In this document: positions 32,018 to 44,365 of the stretch, one piece after another
Numbering within the stretch: position 1 is the first letter of the stretch
Layout of the letters: each line of letters starts with the position of its first letter
Source: Bolinopsis microptera
Lineage: Eukaryota; Ctenophora; Tentaculata; Lobata; Bolinopsidae
Direction: 5' to 3'
DNA: 64,000 nucleotides
NCBI RefSeq assembly: GCF_026151205.1
Contig: NC_087084.1
Coordinates: forward strand, 13,966,235-14,030,234
The notes under the pieces: generated by a model
What the model was told of the DNA's origin: nothing
The model's database searches: none
Seen by the model: the letters and a program-made list of their open reading frames with translations, nothing else
Position numbers and translations under genes: made by a program

Positions 32018-33941
32018 TCATTTTCTGCCCTTCAATATCTTTGTTATTGTAGAAAATTGGGTTGTGTTTGCCTGGTCCTGAGATGAAAACACTATTACTT
32101 ATTAAACTTAACAATACTGACTACAATGATCATCCTCCATTGAAAATTTTTATCAAATAATTAATTTAAATTTTTAGTGATCCACAAAAAAGTATTTTCA
32201 GGATACAAACCACAAGTTGAGCTTTTTGCAGAATTAAGTTACTAAGTGATTAGGGGTTTCCGTAACATCCTTCGTGGTACACACTACACATGGATCAGTC
32301 AAACAGAAAGTTTGCTCCTATTTTTGGACAACAAAAAGAACTTATTTCACTTAGATTCTTTGAACTTTCAATATATTATCTTTAAATAGTAATAAGCAAG
32401 GTCAGCTTACCAAAATCTTATCTCTGTGATAGATATATGCTGGTGTGGCTGTCCATGATGGTTTTGTATGTTGCTCCCAACTACCCAACTGTTTTCCAAA
32501 TCCTAGATTCGGAAAACTCATGGGATGATTTTCTCTTATCTGAAATCACATCATTTTTACTGCACTCTACATGTTACCAAAACTCTTAGATATACTATGT
32601 CAGTCAAACTATTCAATCAAGAGACACAATTTGTGATGATTATATTATTACAATGCATCACATTAACATATTGTATGAATCAGGATAATTAATGTGTTCT
32701 CAATAATTGACTGCCTAAAGAAAGGGAAGTCAGTAGAATCTGAAAAGATCCACTTACCACTTTTAGGGCAGTTTGATAGTCTAATTTGAAAACAGATATC
32801 ATATAAGATATGATCCCGGATACGCTTCTGGACATTCCCGCTTGACAATGGACTAGGACTTTTCCTGGAGTATTAGTTATTGGTTTGTATTTTGTAAGAA
32901 AACGATGAACAATAATTCAGTCTGAGAACTGTCCTGGGCACGAGGTTCAAGGGCAGGATATGATGAACATTGATGATTACACAATGCAAATGGGGGTTAG
33001 CTTTGATTTCTCTAGAAGCATTGGTAAAAGAACTATCGACTGATTCACATAAAACAATGAGGAATGCAGCAAATAAATGATCATATTATTCATACGTATC
33101 GTTTAGATTAAAGTACTATACCTCGCTGAAGACCATTGGATATGATATCGACAATGTTGGCAAAATGTTTGAAGAGATCCTGATCAGCTGTGTCAGTTAT
33201 GTTGACCTGATGATAACTGAAGGTTGATTTATTACTTTTTCATCTTTTCTCAAAAATTGTCTTTTCTCAAACATATTAAGATTATTGATCTTGATTAAAT
33301 AATTGAGAAATTATTGATTGATTAAAATATGTTTAATGAGTTTAATTTTCACCATTTACAGTGCCTCGATTCACCTTCAACCACAATTTACCATGGAAGC
33401 AAACATAAAATATAATTTAACTACCAAATGTGTTTAACGACTTATACTCACACAATGTCACAGTTGGGTTCAAAAGGAAGTGCAAACTCTCTAATCGTCA
33501 GGACGGTTTTAATTCCTTTCTGAAAAAGTTATCAAATAATTTATCAACATAGTTTCTTGAAAGCTTAAAACTTGGGGCGAGGAGTAGAAGGACTAGAAGT
33601 ACAGTTAAACCTCTATTATATACCATGCTTCTCAAGGGAAACCAAAGTTTACGGTATAAAGAAAGTTCACATGTACCCAATCTCCAGTTAAGTAAGTATC
33701 TTATCTGTAGCTCTGTAGCAGTGGCGTAACTTAGGGCCCCGCAGATCCCGCTGTGCGGGGGGGCGCCGTATAAGGGGGGCGCAATTTTCCTGAATTTTAG
33801 GCCCTTTCACTGAAAAAACGCATTGTTTGTGTATTTCCCTGTCCAATTTAGCGTTCGGTCGACGCGAAAAAAATATTTGGGGTACCCTTTTTTGCTTCAG
33901 GGGGAGCAAAAAGCTGTAGGGGGCGAGAAAAAAAGTACCCG

Positions 33942-33975
<34 letters not shown>

Positions 33976-34240
33976 GGACACAAAAATTTTTAGGGGGGCG
34001 CTTTTCGTCACTGAGCGGGGGGGCGCCAACAGGCAAAGTTACGCCACTGCTCTGTAGCCTCTCAAACTTTACCTTAAAGGATCAAGCATTTTTTACCCTC
34101 AAAAAACGGGAAAATACCACAACTGAACCATGAAGTGGCAATATTACCTCGTCTAGGAAGTGGCGCTTTGTAAAATGAAGTCCACTTATGAACAGATCCG
34201 GTAAAATTTCGTCCAATGGCATGGAAATTGCCTGTTTCAT
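32018..34240 (-). CDS. Atypical dual-specificity phosphatase, 6 exons, 183 aa
   Basis: Minus-strand exons are 34148-34240, 33452-33519, 33122-33216, 32758-32864, 32411-32539 and 32018-32077 (last one less certain). GT-AG introns and phases (0,2,1,0,0) agree throughout, giving 552 nt and 183 aa, the usual size for small DUSPs. The start has an in-frame TGA immediately upstream. Diagnostic features are DEILPDLFISG at the N terminus, the general-acid loop VNITDTADQD, the signature VLVHCQAGMSRS (catalytic Cys and Arg in HCxxGxSR) and the DUSP helix ENHPMSFPNLGFGKQL. The family dephosphorylates Tyr and Ser/Thr on MAP kinases and other substrates; the substrate here is unknown. Intron 1 carries a hAT-type MITE. 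Confidence 0.92.
33719..34049. mobile_element. hAT-type MITE, 331 bp, in DUSP intron 1
   Basis: Terminal inverted repeats CAGTGGCGTAACTT / AAGTTACGCCACTG are flanked by a perfect 8-bp target-site duplication CTCTGTAG (33711-33718 and 34050-34057), diagnostic of the hAT superfamily. The interior has G-rich patches and a run of about 30 T. No transposase, so it is non-autonomous. Confidence 0.93.
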
Positions 34241-35164
34241 TCATATCGTCAATTTAGAATAATATTTATAACTTGATTAATATATGCTATACTGGAAACC
34301 GACTCGTTAAAAATTTATTCGAGGAAATTAACAATTCTTGATCATCTATCTCCGTACTGTAGGAAGTAAAAATTTCATTTCACAATGACGGCAAAGTTTT
34401 AAGTATTCCCTTAACACAGAACACTACTTTTTACCACATCAAAAAATTTCAATTACAGCTAAATTTATGAATAGTAATAGCTCAAAGCTGCCATATAACC
34501 TCAAAGCTGCCATATAACCTGACTGACAATTTTCTCGACTGACTGACAATGTTTCTTCTTTTCCCCATTTAGAATACAAAGATTAGTACATTTTAGCTTA
34601 TGATTAATATTATATTTTTACCTATAGTTTACCTAGATCAAGTGTAAATGTGAGCTAGTCATCTATTAAGCAAAGTTAACAGTCATAACTAAATGTTTTG
34701 GGCGTTAACAATTTAAAGGAAGAACATTAAATGGTGAATAATTTATTATTTATTTTATCAACGGTGCCAATGTTTATTAAAATCTTTATTTAAATTTTTT
34801 CAGCATAATATGAATCAATCTTAAACTTAACTTGTAAAAACATAAATATATGATTTGACAGGTAGCAACTGCATGACATCCAGCACGTTTACTGGGCCGC
34901 GCTCAGCCTGTCATTCCGCCTAACATGATAGCCTGAGGTCCCCAGGTACGTAATATATATATAACCAGCAAGTACACTGTCAAAACATAATTAGCTGTGT
35001 TGAAAATCAAAACATTGAAGGCTAGGGATAATAAATATGCACAATGTATGTTTGATGTTATTAGTGAAACAAATTTTAGTGAAACAAATTTAAAATTTTA
35101 TCCTTTATTTTACAATCATAAGTGAAACAAATTTTAGTGAAACAAATTTAAAATTTTTATCCTT
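34241..35164. other. No gene seen
   Basis: AT-rich. Holds one copy (about 34890-34960) of a dispersed GC-richer repeat containing CTCAGCCTGTCATTCCGCC, and a small direct duplication (AGTGAAACAAATTTTAGTGA, near 35060 and 35120). Confidence 0.4.
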
Positions 35165-35665
35165 TATTTTACAATCATAATATAATAATATTTATAAGCC
35201 TCCGTTTTGAAAGTTTTAAACTTTAATATATTTACATTTCTATTTAAAATTCAATTTAATGTATAAGTCAATAACTGGCCGCCAAAGCCGCGCATTCTTG
35301 AAAACAGGATTAAATTGTTTATGATTATTTGTCATACGTTGTATGACCCGCCGCGCACGAAGTGCGCGGCTCCCCCTGTAGCGTCGAAGACTACTACAGT
35401 GAAGACTACTACTATAGTGAAGCGGCAGTGGGGGTCACCGCGTGATACAAATGATTATACGACAAATAAAAATAAATTTAAAACTATCCGTGTTTTTTTT
35501 TAAATAAATTATAATCTTACCTAAATCCAAAGCCAGCTTTGTAAAATTTACTATTAGATCATAATATATCGTCAATTCTAAATATTTACAATGCAACATT
35601 TTATTAATCTACATACAAGCGTACTCCAGCCCCTGCACGCATCCGTTCTTATGCGGCGCGGCTCA
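35165..35665. repeat. Dispersed repeat, copy 1
   Basis: Matches 39200-39830 in the same orientation (shared GGCCGCCAAAGCCGCGCATT-type block and GATGCAACATTT-type block). Each copy carries a hAT-type MITE at a different point, so the insertions came after the duplication. Confidence 0.8.
35329..35450. mobile_element. hAT-type MITE family A, copy 1
   Basis: 122 bp with ends TTGTCATACG and CGTGATACAA (imperfect TIRs) and an 8-bp TSD ATGATTAT on both sides. The interior has a GC palindrome (CCGCGCACGAAGTGCGCGG) and GTGGGGGTCAC near the right end. Confidence 0.92.
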
Positions 35666-36162
35666 AGCCGCGCACGCACGTATTATTTTATACTTTTTGC
35701 TTTCTAATAAATATCGTGTCAATGTGTACGTCTAAATGTTCATGTGTTGTGTAAACCGAATCCAATTGAGATTAGTGACAAGGATAAGGACCCAAGTGCC
35801 TGTACGGCTTTTTCGGACCCCTGTGGACCACTACTCTTGAAATCGCTCTACAACTAGTGAACATTTATAACTGTTATATAATATATAACGTCATTTGACA
35901 ATTATTATCATTAATCTACAATCTAACTGTCTTGCTGAGGGGGAGGAGTAAACGCTTCACAAACTAAAATATTTACAACATACAAAATTTAAAACCATCA
36001 ACACGGTTATAGTTAATATCAAGGGCCAATTTGGTATACCTCTATTTCGTTGTAATATTTAGTATATCTTCACATCCTAATACTATAATGAAATACAATA
36101 GGATACATGTTTCGAGACTACTACCTCTCGGTCAACGACATATTCGACAACCACCACATTAC

Positions 36163-36275
36163 TTGTCATACGTTGTATGACCCGCCGCGCACGAAGTGCG
36201 CGGCTCCCCCTGTAGCGTCGAAGACGCTACAGGGGAAGTGAAGCGGCATGCAGTGGGGGTCACCGCGTGATACAA
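36163..36275. mobile_element. hAT-type MITE family A, copy 2
   Basis: 113 bp, same ends and GC palindrome as copy 1, flanked by the perfect 8-bp TSD CACATTAC. Confidence 0.93.
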
Positions 36276-36550
36276 CACATTACCACAATCGTCAACTTCA
36301 CAAACCGCACCAAACGCTTAATAGTACCAGAAGAACTGGATCAGACTGGCGTAACTTAGCGCATTAACACATTACAAATGCAGCCTTGCCTAACTGATCT
36401 ATAAACTCATCTGGTACCAAAGCGCGGTATTCCCATTCAGATCATTACCACCACCGTCCTCCACAATTCACACTGTTGTCTCCAATAAACCCCCCCTCAT
36501 CCCAGAGGTAGGCAAAGCATCTTAATGCTATCCTCTAGTGGGCTTTCTAT

Positions 36551-36652
36551 TGCTCTATCCAGAGCCCTTGCGCTTGCAGTAGCGCGCGCCCGCCTTCTTG
36601 ACTTGTGAAACAAGCGCGCCCGCAGCGGCGCGAAAGCACATGGTTAGGTGAA
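36551..36652. mobile_element. GC-rich insertion with 9-10 bp TSD
   Basis: About 102 bp (TGCTCTATCCAGAGCCCTTG to CATGGTTAGGTGAA) flanked by the direct repeat GGCTTTCTAT. A related copy lies inside the nested insertion at 39454. The TSD length points to a Mutator-like element, but the TIRs are poor. Confidence 0.65.
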
Positions 36653-36777
36653 GGCTTTCTATGCCCAGCCTCTCTTTAAAAAAAAATGTTTCGAGAAAGA
36701 AAGGTTGGTCCGATTATTAACAAAAATAAACAAAAGTCCATCAGGGACTCCACGGAGTCGAAAAAGGTACACGGCTG

Positions 36778-36875
36778 TTGACGGATGTTACTCGTCTAAA
36801 TTTCTTCGAAGTAGCGCGCGCCGCTTTCTTCTCGAAATGTAGCGCGCGCCGGGCCAGATCATTAACAATGGTCAA
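36778..36875. mobile_element. MITE family B, copy 1 (9-bp TSD)
   Basis: 98 bp from TTGACGGATGTTACTCGTC to ATTAACAATGGTCAA, with short imperfect TIRs and the 9-bp TSD ACACGGCTG on both sides. Contains GTAGCGCGCGCCG. The TSD length fits Mutator-like elements. Confidence 0.82.
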
Positions 36876-37389
36876 ACACGGCTGCTGTCTGGTGCTGCTA
36901 GGCATTAATTGATCAAGATGTTTTATTGTATTGGTTTTTGATGATTCTATTGTTCGTGACTAATCAAGTTCTAAGTGGGGGTATAAAGTGCTGCTTAAGA
37001 TACTTCGTCATCTCATGTCCAGTATAATGAATAAGATAGTAAACAATACAGTTTCAGTAGTTGACCCATACAGTTAAGTCCGTCATAACTCACAATTGTT
37101 TAATCATCTGTCAATTGTCAAAGTCGTTGTGTGTTTAGTCGCTGAGTTAGCAGTAAGATAAGTTGTTACGCGCGCGCGCGTTTAATCCCGTCGACGTGAG
37201 ATGTGACAATGAAAACGCTACAGAATTATTGTTTTCGCGCGTTACGTAGAATTTACTAGTGTGTAATACTGGTTAACACTGGGTGTACACTGAGTGTAAG
37301 TCGCTAAGTTTCATATACGAGCCGTTGAATATTTCCAATTTTGAGTGTATCGTGAGCATGTTTTACAGTGCAATTGTTCGGTACAAGTG

Positions 37390-37393
37390 TGTT

Positions 37394-37428
<35 letters not shown>
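37390..37428. repeat. (TA)n microsatellite
   Basis: About 17 TA dinucleotides after a short GTGTGT run. Confidence 0.9.
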
Positions 37429-37430
<2 letters not shown>

Positions 37431-37529
37431 TCTGTGGAGTATGGTGTGTGGACTGTGGTAAATAATGTGTTTAGTTGGAGTGCAGTGGTTGCATGTATGA
37501 GGAAAGATAAGTGGTTATTTTAGTAACTC

Positions 37530-39210
37530 ATATTAATCAAAACTTGAGCTCATTTGTGGCAAAATTAAGCTCACACCAATCAAGTGTATCTTGCTTGAAT
37601 TGCAATTCTTGTAAAGCAATTTTCAATGTATTCTTAAACCCGTTTGTCGGAGTATTAAAACTTATCTTACTTGATGTTTGTCGACAGCTGTTCCACATGT
37701 AGGATGATTGGTAGATGAATTGTGAGGATGGTTGTGATGTGATGAAATAATCCTCTCGTCGTGGTGACCTGTTAAATGATGAGTACAGTGATAATGGTTC
37801 CTCTAACTTATTAATTTTGAATAGTTCTAAGAGACAAGTGTACTTATACAGGTTGTGAACAGTTAAAAATTTCTGATTCTTAAACAAGGGCTTAGAGTGT
37901 TCTTTTTTGTAAAAGTCCACACCTAGTATTTGCTCACCAAATGGTCGTGTCCGGGCACAAGTTCTAAATTTTTCTAAGTAAGCTTCTTTATCCCCAAATA
38001 GAATTCTTATACACTTTTTCTGTGTTTTAAAGAGAGGTTCGAGTCGGTTGTTGCTAATACCACCCCATACAGATATTCCAAATCCCAAATGTGATTCGAA
38101 TAAAGTATGATATAAATCCTTATAATACTGTTTAGGGACAATGTGTCGTATTCAGCATAACTTACCTACTTCACATTTAAGTTTTGAGTTAAGTGACCGT
38201 GTGTGAGTTTTCCAATTAAGTTGATCATCGATAATGACACCTAGAAATTTAGCTTCTTGGACTTTTTTAATGACAACATTGTTCAAAGTTAATATGTTCT
38301 CGTCATTTTCTACTTCCTCTTTGGCACGTGACGGTCTAAAGTGGATAAAACAGCATTTCTTAATGTTAATATGTAATAAGTTTAGTTTCATATACTTATA
38401 AACAGATGCTAAAACTTCATTTCCCTTTTCGTACAGTCTTCTGACACATGTTTCTTCAATAAATATGTTAGTGTCATCGGCAAATAGTATAAACGTTCCT
38501 ATAATTGATGAGTTTCGGATGTCATTTATATAGATGATAAACAGCAAGGGACCTAAACAGGACCCTTGGGGCACTCCGTAGACAACGGGCAGTTTCTCAG
38601 AGTCTTCACCTAATACTGAGACATACTGGTATCTATTCGACAGGTAACTTGCTATAAGGTTGTTTGCATTTCCACGGATCCCATAGTTTTCTAACTTATG
38701 CAGTAACTTTTCATGTGAGATTGTATCAAAAGCTTTGCTAAGATCAATAAATATTCCAAGTACGTGTTGTTTTTTCTTGAGACGTGATTCTATGTGGTTA
38801 ACTGAGTAATTTAAAGCATAACTAGTCGAATGATTTTTACGGAATCCGTACTGGTTTTCATACAAGGCTTTCTGTGAATGAAAGAAGCTATATAATCTGT
38901 TGAATATAATTTTTTCAAATATTTTACCAAATACTGCAAGTGTTGACACAGGTCTATAATTTTCAAGTAGTTCCTGGTTATCTTTCTTGTAAATTGGACT
39001 AATCCTTCCAATCTTAGGATTGGAAGGATTAGGTCATCTGGGAATATGCCATCTTTCATACATTCATTGTACAGTACAGTAAGTAGAGGAGTGACTATTT
39101 TTGAGGACTGTTTTACAACATGAATAGGTATATCACTTGCTTTACCGTTCTTAAGTTCAGATATGATTTTGCTAACCTCGTCTGTTGTGCAGTCATGATG
39201 CACAACATAA
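37530..39210 (-). pseudogene. Decayed CR1-like LINE, reverse transcriptase portion
   Basis: Three minus-strand frames (38811-39266, 38152-38949, 37537-38088) together match the reverse-transcriptase half and C terminus of the LINE at 52068-57654, with at least two frame breaks. Visible motifs are ISELKNGKASDIPIHVVK, YGFRKNHSTSYALN, FIDLSKAFDTISHEKL, YGVPQGSCLGPLLF, LFADDTNIF and the C-terminal LDWCELNFATNELKF. It is 5'-truncated: the upstream junction near 39205 meets the dispersed repeat. It has decayed further than the 52-kb copy. Confidence 0.88.
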
Positions 39211-39442
39211 TAATATTTATAAGCCTCCATTTTAAAAGTTTTAAATTTTAATATATATATATTCACATTTCTATTTAAAATTCAATTTTATGAATAAGTC
39301 AATATTAACTGGCCACCAAAGCCGCGCATTTTTGAAAAAAAGGATTAACTTGTTTATAGTTATACGACAACGTAAAATTTAAAACTGGTTTTTAAAATTA
39401 AGTTATAATTTTACCTAAGTCCAAATCCAGCTTTGTAAAATT

Positions 39443-39721
39443 TTGTCATACGTGGGAGGTTTCTTTATCCAGAGCCCTTGCGCTTGCAGTGGCGCGAAAG
39501 CGCATGGTTAGGTGAACGTTGGAGGACTTCGACGCGCCGCGCAAACTAGCATTCTTGCTTCGCATCGTCGATCGTTGCATGCTCTGCGAAGCAAATCTCG
39601 ATGGGTTGACATCGCCAATCAAGTCATACGTTGTATGACCCGCCGCGCACTCGTGCGCGGCTTCCCCTGAATCGTAGAAACTCTATAGTGAACCGACCGT
39701 GGGGGTCACAACGTGATACAA
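39443..39721. mobile_element. hAT-type MITE family A, copy 3, interrupted
   Basis: Left end TTGTCATACGT at 39443, right end CGTGATACAA ending 39721, flanked by the 8-bp TSD GTAAAATT (39435-39442 and 39722-39729). The paralogous segment at 35165 shows the empty site. Confidence 0.88.
39454..39622. mobile_element. Nested insertion with 9-bp TSD inside MITE A
   Basis: Flanked by GTCATACGT (39445-39453 and 39623-39631), which are bases of the host MITE. It contains two recognisable pieces: one like 36551-36652 and one starting TTGGAGGACTTCGACGCGCC that recurs near 39830 and 49943. The 9-bp TSD fits a Mutator-like element. Confidence 0.8.
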
Positions 39722-40489
39722 GTAAAATTTACTATTAGATCATAGTATGTCGTCAACTTTAAATATTTACGATGCAACATTTCATTAATCTATTTAAAAA
39801 AGCGTACTCCAGCCCTTATACGCATCAATTGGAGGACTTCGACGCGCCGCGCAAACTAACATCGTCGATCGTGTATGCAATTGTGTTCAAGTGTTGCAAT
39901 TGGCTGAGCACTATAAATAGGTAACGGAAATGGTCCATTGCTATCAATATTTCTGAACTTGCTATAACCAGAGTCCTTTAGCATCATGTATGTTATATTG
40001 ATTGGTATTATATGTTGTCTATGCAAGATGCTTACAGCCTGGTTTTTCGTGAGTAGCAATAGATATTAACGGATCAAATCCTTTACTGAACAATAATTTC
40101 TTCATATTTTTGTACATTTGTGTTATCCTGTTATCATGAAGATCGATATTAAAGTCTCCGCAGCTAGATAACTTAACTTCGGCATGTGATCAAGAAGGTT
40201 AGGAAAAGTTTCAATAGAGCTTGGGAAATACTAGCCACTTGGTGGACGATACCAAAAAACACCTACCTTAACGGGTGATCTTCGTTACTTAATGATAAGG
40301 ACAAGTATTTCTAGATTTTCTGTGACTTGTGATATTTTTTCAATTACGGTAGCATTTAATCTTCGTCAACATAAAGGGCTACTCCATTGACCTTTTGTTT
40401 GTTAGGTTGCTGTGTCCTGATGTAACTGTTATACCCGGTGAGACTGAAATAGGTTGCTTAAATCTTCTTTATTTGTAAAGAATCAAAGT

Positions 40490-40885
40490 TGCATGCCCGC
40501 TGCCCGAGCGTTTGGAGTTTTTAGGAGCCAGTCCAGACACTGTGCCTGGATTGCATCCCAATAGCTCCGTATCGACTCCTTACGGCTTTTCCGGTAAGTT
40601 GTTATATCTAGTGATACTCTGTAAGTTTCCCGTTTAGCGTCTGTGGGTACCAGTCCAGACTATGAGTCTAGGTCGCATTCGCGAAGGTCCTTAGTGACGC
40701 TTTGTCGCTTAACTCAAGAGATAGTGAGTACAATGAGATTTAAGTTTATTGTATGACTGTAACTTGGATAGGGTGATCAGGATTAGAAATGTATCGTTTG
40801 CAGTACGAGAGGTTGGAACTAAGGGAGCCAGCTGGCGACTCTTGCCAGATTGAATCGCAATAGCCCCTTGTCGACCCTCGCTCTC
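40490..40885. repeat. Three diverged copies of a ~65-bp motif
   Basis: Near 40525, 40648 and 40825 a pattern recurs: GAGCCAGTCCAGACACTGTG, then CTGGATTGCATCCCAATAGC, then a GTCGAC/TCGACTC-like end. The copies are 120-180 bp apart and strongly diverged. No RNA family recognised. Confidence 0.45.
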
Positions 40886-40894
40886 GTTCATCGG

Positions 40895-41215
40895 TTAACG
40901 GTGTTGTTGGTTACTATGGTACAGTGTGTAGTGTGCTTTGGTAACCTGTGTGTAGTTGCTAATGGTTATTTGCTATGCGTAACAGTGTGTAGTAGCCATG
41001 GTAACAGTGTGTAGTTGCTATGGTTATACAGTGTGTAGTTGGCTATGCGTAAAACAGTTGTTTAGTACGGCTACTTAGTATCAGTATGTAGTTTTACTTT
41101 GGTAGCCAGTGGTTTAGTTGCTAGGTAGTGAATTTGGAGTTGCTACGGTAACCGTGTGTGGTTGCTATGTTAGTGGGTGTAGTTACTATGGCAACATTGA
41201 ATGGTGCTGTGGTAA
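40895..41215. repeat. Degenerate ~22-bp GTGTGTAGTTGCTATGGTAA array
   Basis: About a dozen irregular copies with point and length variation. Confidence 0.7.
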
Positions 41216-43740
41216 CAAATTTAGAGTTCTTCTTCGTTGACAAATTCTAGTAAAGTCGTTTTCAAGTGATTAACATCGTTGAAATGATAAAACGGAATAA
41301 AAAGTTGAAACATAGATAATAAAATTACCCGCCATTTTGCGCGCTTACCAGAGAGCTAGCGCGGGCAAAAAGTACTTAAAGGATTGACAGCGAGGATCAT
41401 TAAGCACATACTGTGCTTCAAATGGCACCGTATCGCGCGTTTCGTTAAAATATAGGAAAAATTTAAAATAGCAATCTCAATTCGAATTCAAGATAACGCT
41501 GAGCAGGATGGAATCAATCATTCATGGATAACCAGGGTGTGCTACACCTTCATATCGTTATCATCATACTCACTAGTAATCCTAATCTATATATTGATGA
41601 AGTAGTGGCAGAAAAGTCATTGCCCTGTGTAACATGATCAGGTTTGATCAGACGCTGCTATAGGTTCCTTCGCATTTGATTGGCTGAAGATTACTTCGAG
41701 TGAGTTGTTTGAGAGGTTTGTGCTATTAGAGTGGAATTTACCAGTTGTAGGAGCTGACGCTTGAGGAAGTATGGAACCAGTTTTGGAAACAGTGCCCTGT
41801 TCGTTGTGGTAATATTTTAACTTCTGTGAAAGCAGGATTCGAGGTAAAATTTTAAACAAGTAGTAAAGTGAATCAATTGTACACGCTAGACTTTATATAA
41901 AAATGGGGCTTTTAAGGAAAATAGATCATGTTTGGTCTGATATGTCTGGCCGGAGGCCTTTCTCTTTGAATATGGGGGTATGGCAATGGGCGTTCTCTTT
42001 TGTATGATGTGGAGGATGAGGAATTTCAATAGGTATTTAAAAATAATACATATTTCATATTATATTACAAAAATGTGTCGAGTCATCTCAATTATGATAG
42101 ATTCATTTGCTATCTGTTAGAAACACGAGTTTAGTAGATGGGTTGGTCGAGGGGGGTTTATTAATGCATGTCTGACTGCGAAATATCAGTTAGACACTCT
42201 GATTTCAGGAACTTGGATAGAGACGTTGAGCTTCGTGTCTTAATACGAGACGTGTCGAATGTTCTGATGTTGGCATTCTTGTATTCTGTGCGAATGCTCT
42301 TAGGGTGACATGAGCTGTATCCATCACGAGGAATCAAATTTTTTTTTTTTTTTTTAGGAAAAAATGTAAATTGGTTCAGAGCAGTATCTGCTGGCCCTGC
42401 TTTGTGGAGAGTAGCTGTCTGTCTGTTTGGCCTTTGATTTCCGTAGATATTTATGCCTGTGCCTGGGGAATCTAGGGGTGTTAGTACTACACAACATGGG
42501 GGTGGAACGAATGTTAGTTATAATTTTAGTTTAGAGCCAATACGGAGGGCAGGTACGATCGAGAAGAAAAACAAGATGTGTTCTAAACGCCGTCAATCAA
42601 AAACCGAAAGATGATGCAAAAAAAAAGGGTGTCTAGTCAACAAAAAGAAGGACTGTAACTGAGAACCTGGTTCTATGAATGCTGACGATCTTCAATATGC
42701 ATTAGAGAGAGACAGGAATACAAATGAAAGAACAGAGCAATAGAAATTATACCATGAAAACTTAGCATGTAGAGTAAAACGGCGAGAATTCCAGCATCCT
42801 ATCAGAGAGTGTCCCCATTTCTGTTGGTGTCGAATTCCAGAGAAGCTGCAGTGTCGTTACTTTATCAGAGTTGCTTGTACAGAGAGGTTGATATCAGACT
42901 TCGTTAAGTTGCGGGCTACATGATATTTCTTGCTTCTATCCTGCTTCTGTTCAGTTAAAATTGTTATTTTACCTGGGTGGTGGGGTTGGGTGGGGGGAGT
43001 GGGGAAGCTAGTTGGGATTTAGTAAACACGCATTAGTATGGTACACTGCTTGCCAGCTGACCTCACCAGCAACAATGCATGTCCAAAGGGAGGCAGCGAG
43101 GAGAGATACACCGATTACCTGGGTGGACGGGCCACCGTCCAGTGCACCACTTTGTAGGTCCTGAGGGCGACAAGGTCAAGACCAGGTATGACTAGTAATC
43201 ATGACAGAAAAGGGATATACCTAGAACTGCTGAGAAGGTGATGATGTGTATGTGAGATGCTGGCATTGACCTAACTGGCATTGAACTCACCAGCAACAAT
43301 GTAAAGTCCAAGATGAAAAAAAAAGGAGAGACACACTACTAGTCTGTTATCTTGGGGTGAGCCACCACCGACATGTGCTCCCACTTCTGTGGGGCTGAGG
43401 GTGTTGGCTCCAAGAACCAGACGTGAAGCAACAGCGCCTGTCCCCCTCTATGGTTACTTGAGGTGTAACAGGACTATGCCAACTCTCCAGGCCAATCCGT
43501 TCAGTAACCAGCGGGACCCAGCTACACCTCTCATGGAAGATGTGTGGTGGTTCGGATTGGACTTCGCTAGGATTTGTCAGTTTTCTGTAGACACTAATGC
43601 TCCTCTCGAGGCGAGGACATGAGCCCCGGGCGAAAAACTGACCAAAAACGGGGCAGGGTTCTGATTTTCGCACCTCTACGGCACTACCTTAAGTAGACAA
43701 GCCAAGCCGTATTTGATATATCTCAACGAACGGGTCTGTT
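41216..43740. other. No gene seen; old repeats
   Basis: Mixed-composition DNA. A roughly 100-bp segment beginning CTCACCAGCAACAATG recurs directly (about 43060 and 43285). Open frames of 70-110 codons overlap on both strands without family signatures. Confidence 0.35.
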
Positions 43741-43745
43741 CTTTG

Positions 43746-43857
43746 TTGTCATACGTTATGCTGGACCCGCGAGCGCACGAAGTTTTGCGCGGCTTCCACC
43801 TGTTATTCAGTACAGGTCAATAAAGTGAAACGACCGATGGGGTTGAAACGTGATACA
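43746..43857. mobile_element. hAT-type MITE family A, copy 4 (diverged)
   Basis: Same left end TTGTCATACG and right end CGTGATACA, with a degraded GC palindrome. TSD not clear. Confidence 0.7.
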
Positions 43858-44365
43858 TTGTTTTTGACTTTTCATGTCTGCATTGCTTTGTTGTGCAGTG
43901 CATTTTATAAATATGAAATAATGTTTAATTTTTGATTACATTAGAAAATGACACTAAATCAAAAACATATTAATACATTGAAATAATTTTATTTAGTACC
44001 GGGTGTAGTCCAAATGTAAATAACCCATACGTTAGGCTTAACCAGCTACGCTGTGTTTTGTATTTGTGAGCTGTTGCTTTGCAAAGGATTATATTCTGTT
44101 TGTATTCACTGTTCTTATTACTGGTTTCGAGGAGTCCGTCGTCAAAATTTGGAAAATTCGACTATTTTAGACCACGCCCTTTCAATATTAAATACACCTA
44201 TATTATTTTCTCAGAAAACATGCTGAACGCACTAATTTTTTCAGAGACGGTAAATTATCAAATGTTGGCTGATCTGAAAATCATGTAGGCAAATCGGATT
44301 AGAAATGAGGAAGCATTCTTCTGTATCTCGTTAACATAATTGGACTGGGTGATTATGTACGTCCA

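Larger units (their letters stand above)
39200..39830. repeat. Dispersed repeat, copy 2, with nested insertions
   Basis: Second copy of the segment at 35165-35665, split by MITE A copy 3 (39443-39721), which is itself split by another insertion. Confidence 0.8.

Noticed and set aside
43347-43673. Overlapping frames of 108 (minus) and 77 (plus) codons
   Set aside because: Mutually antisense, no family signature, in a region of old duplicated repeats.
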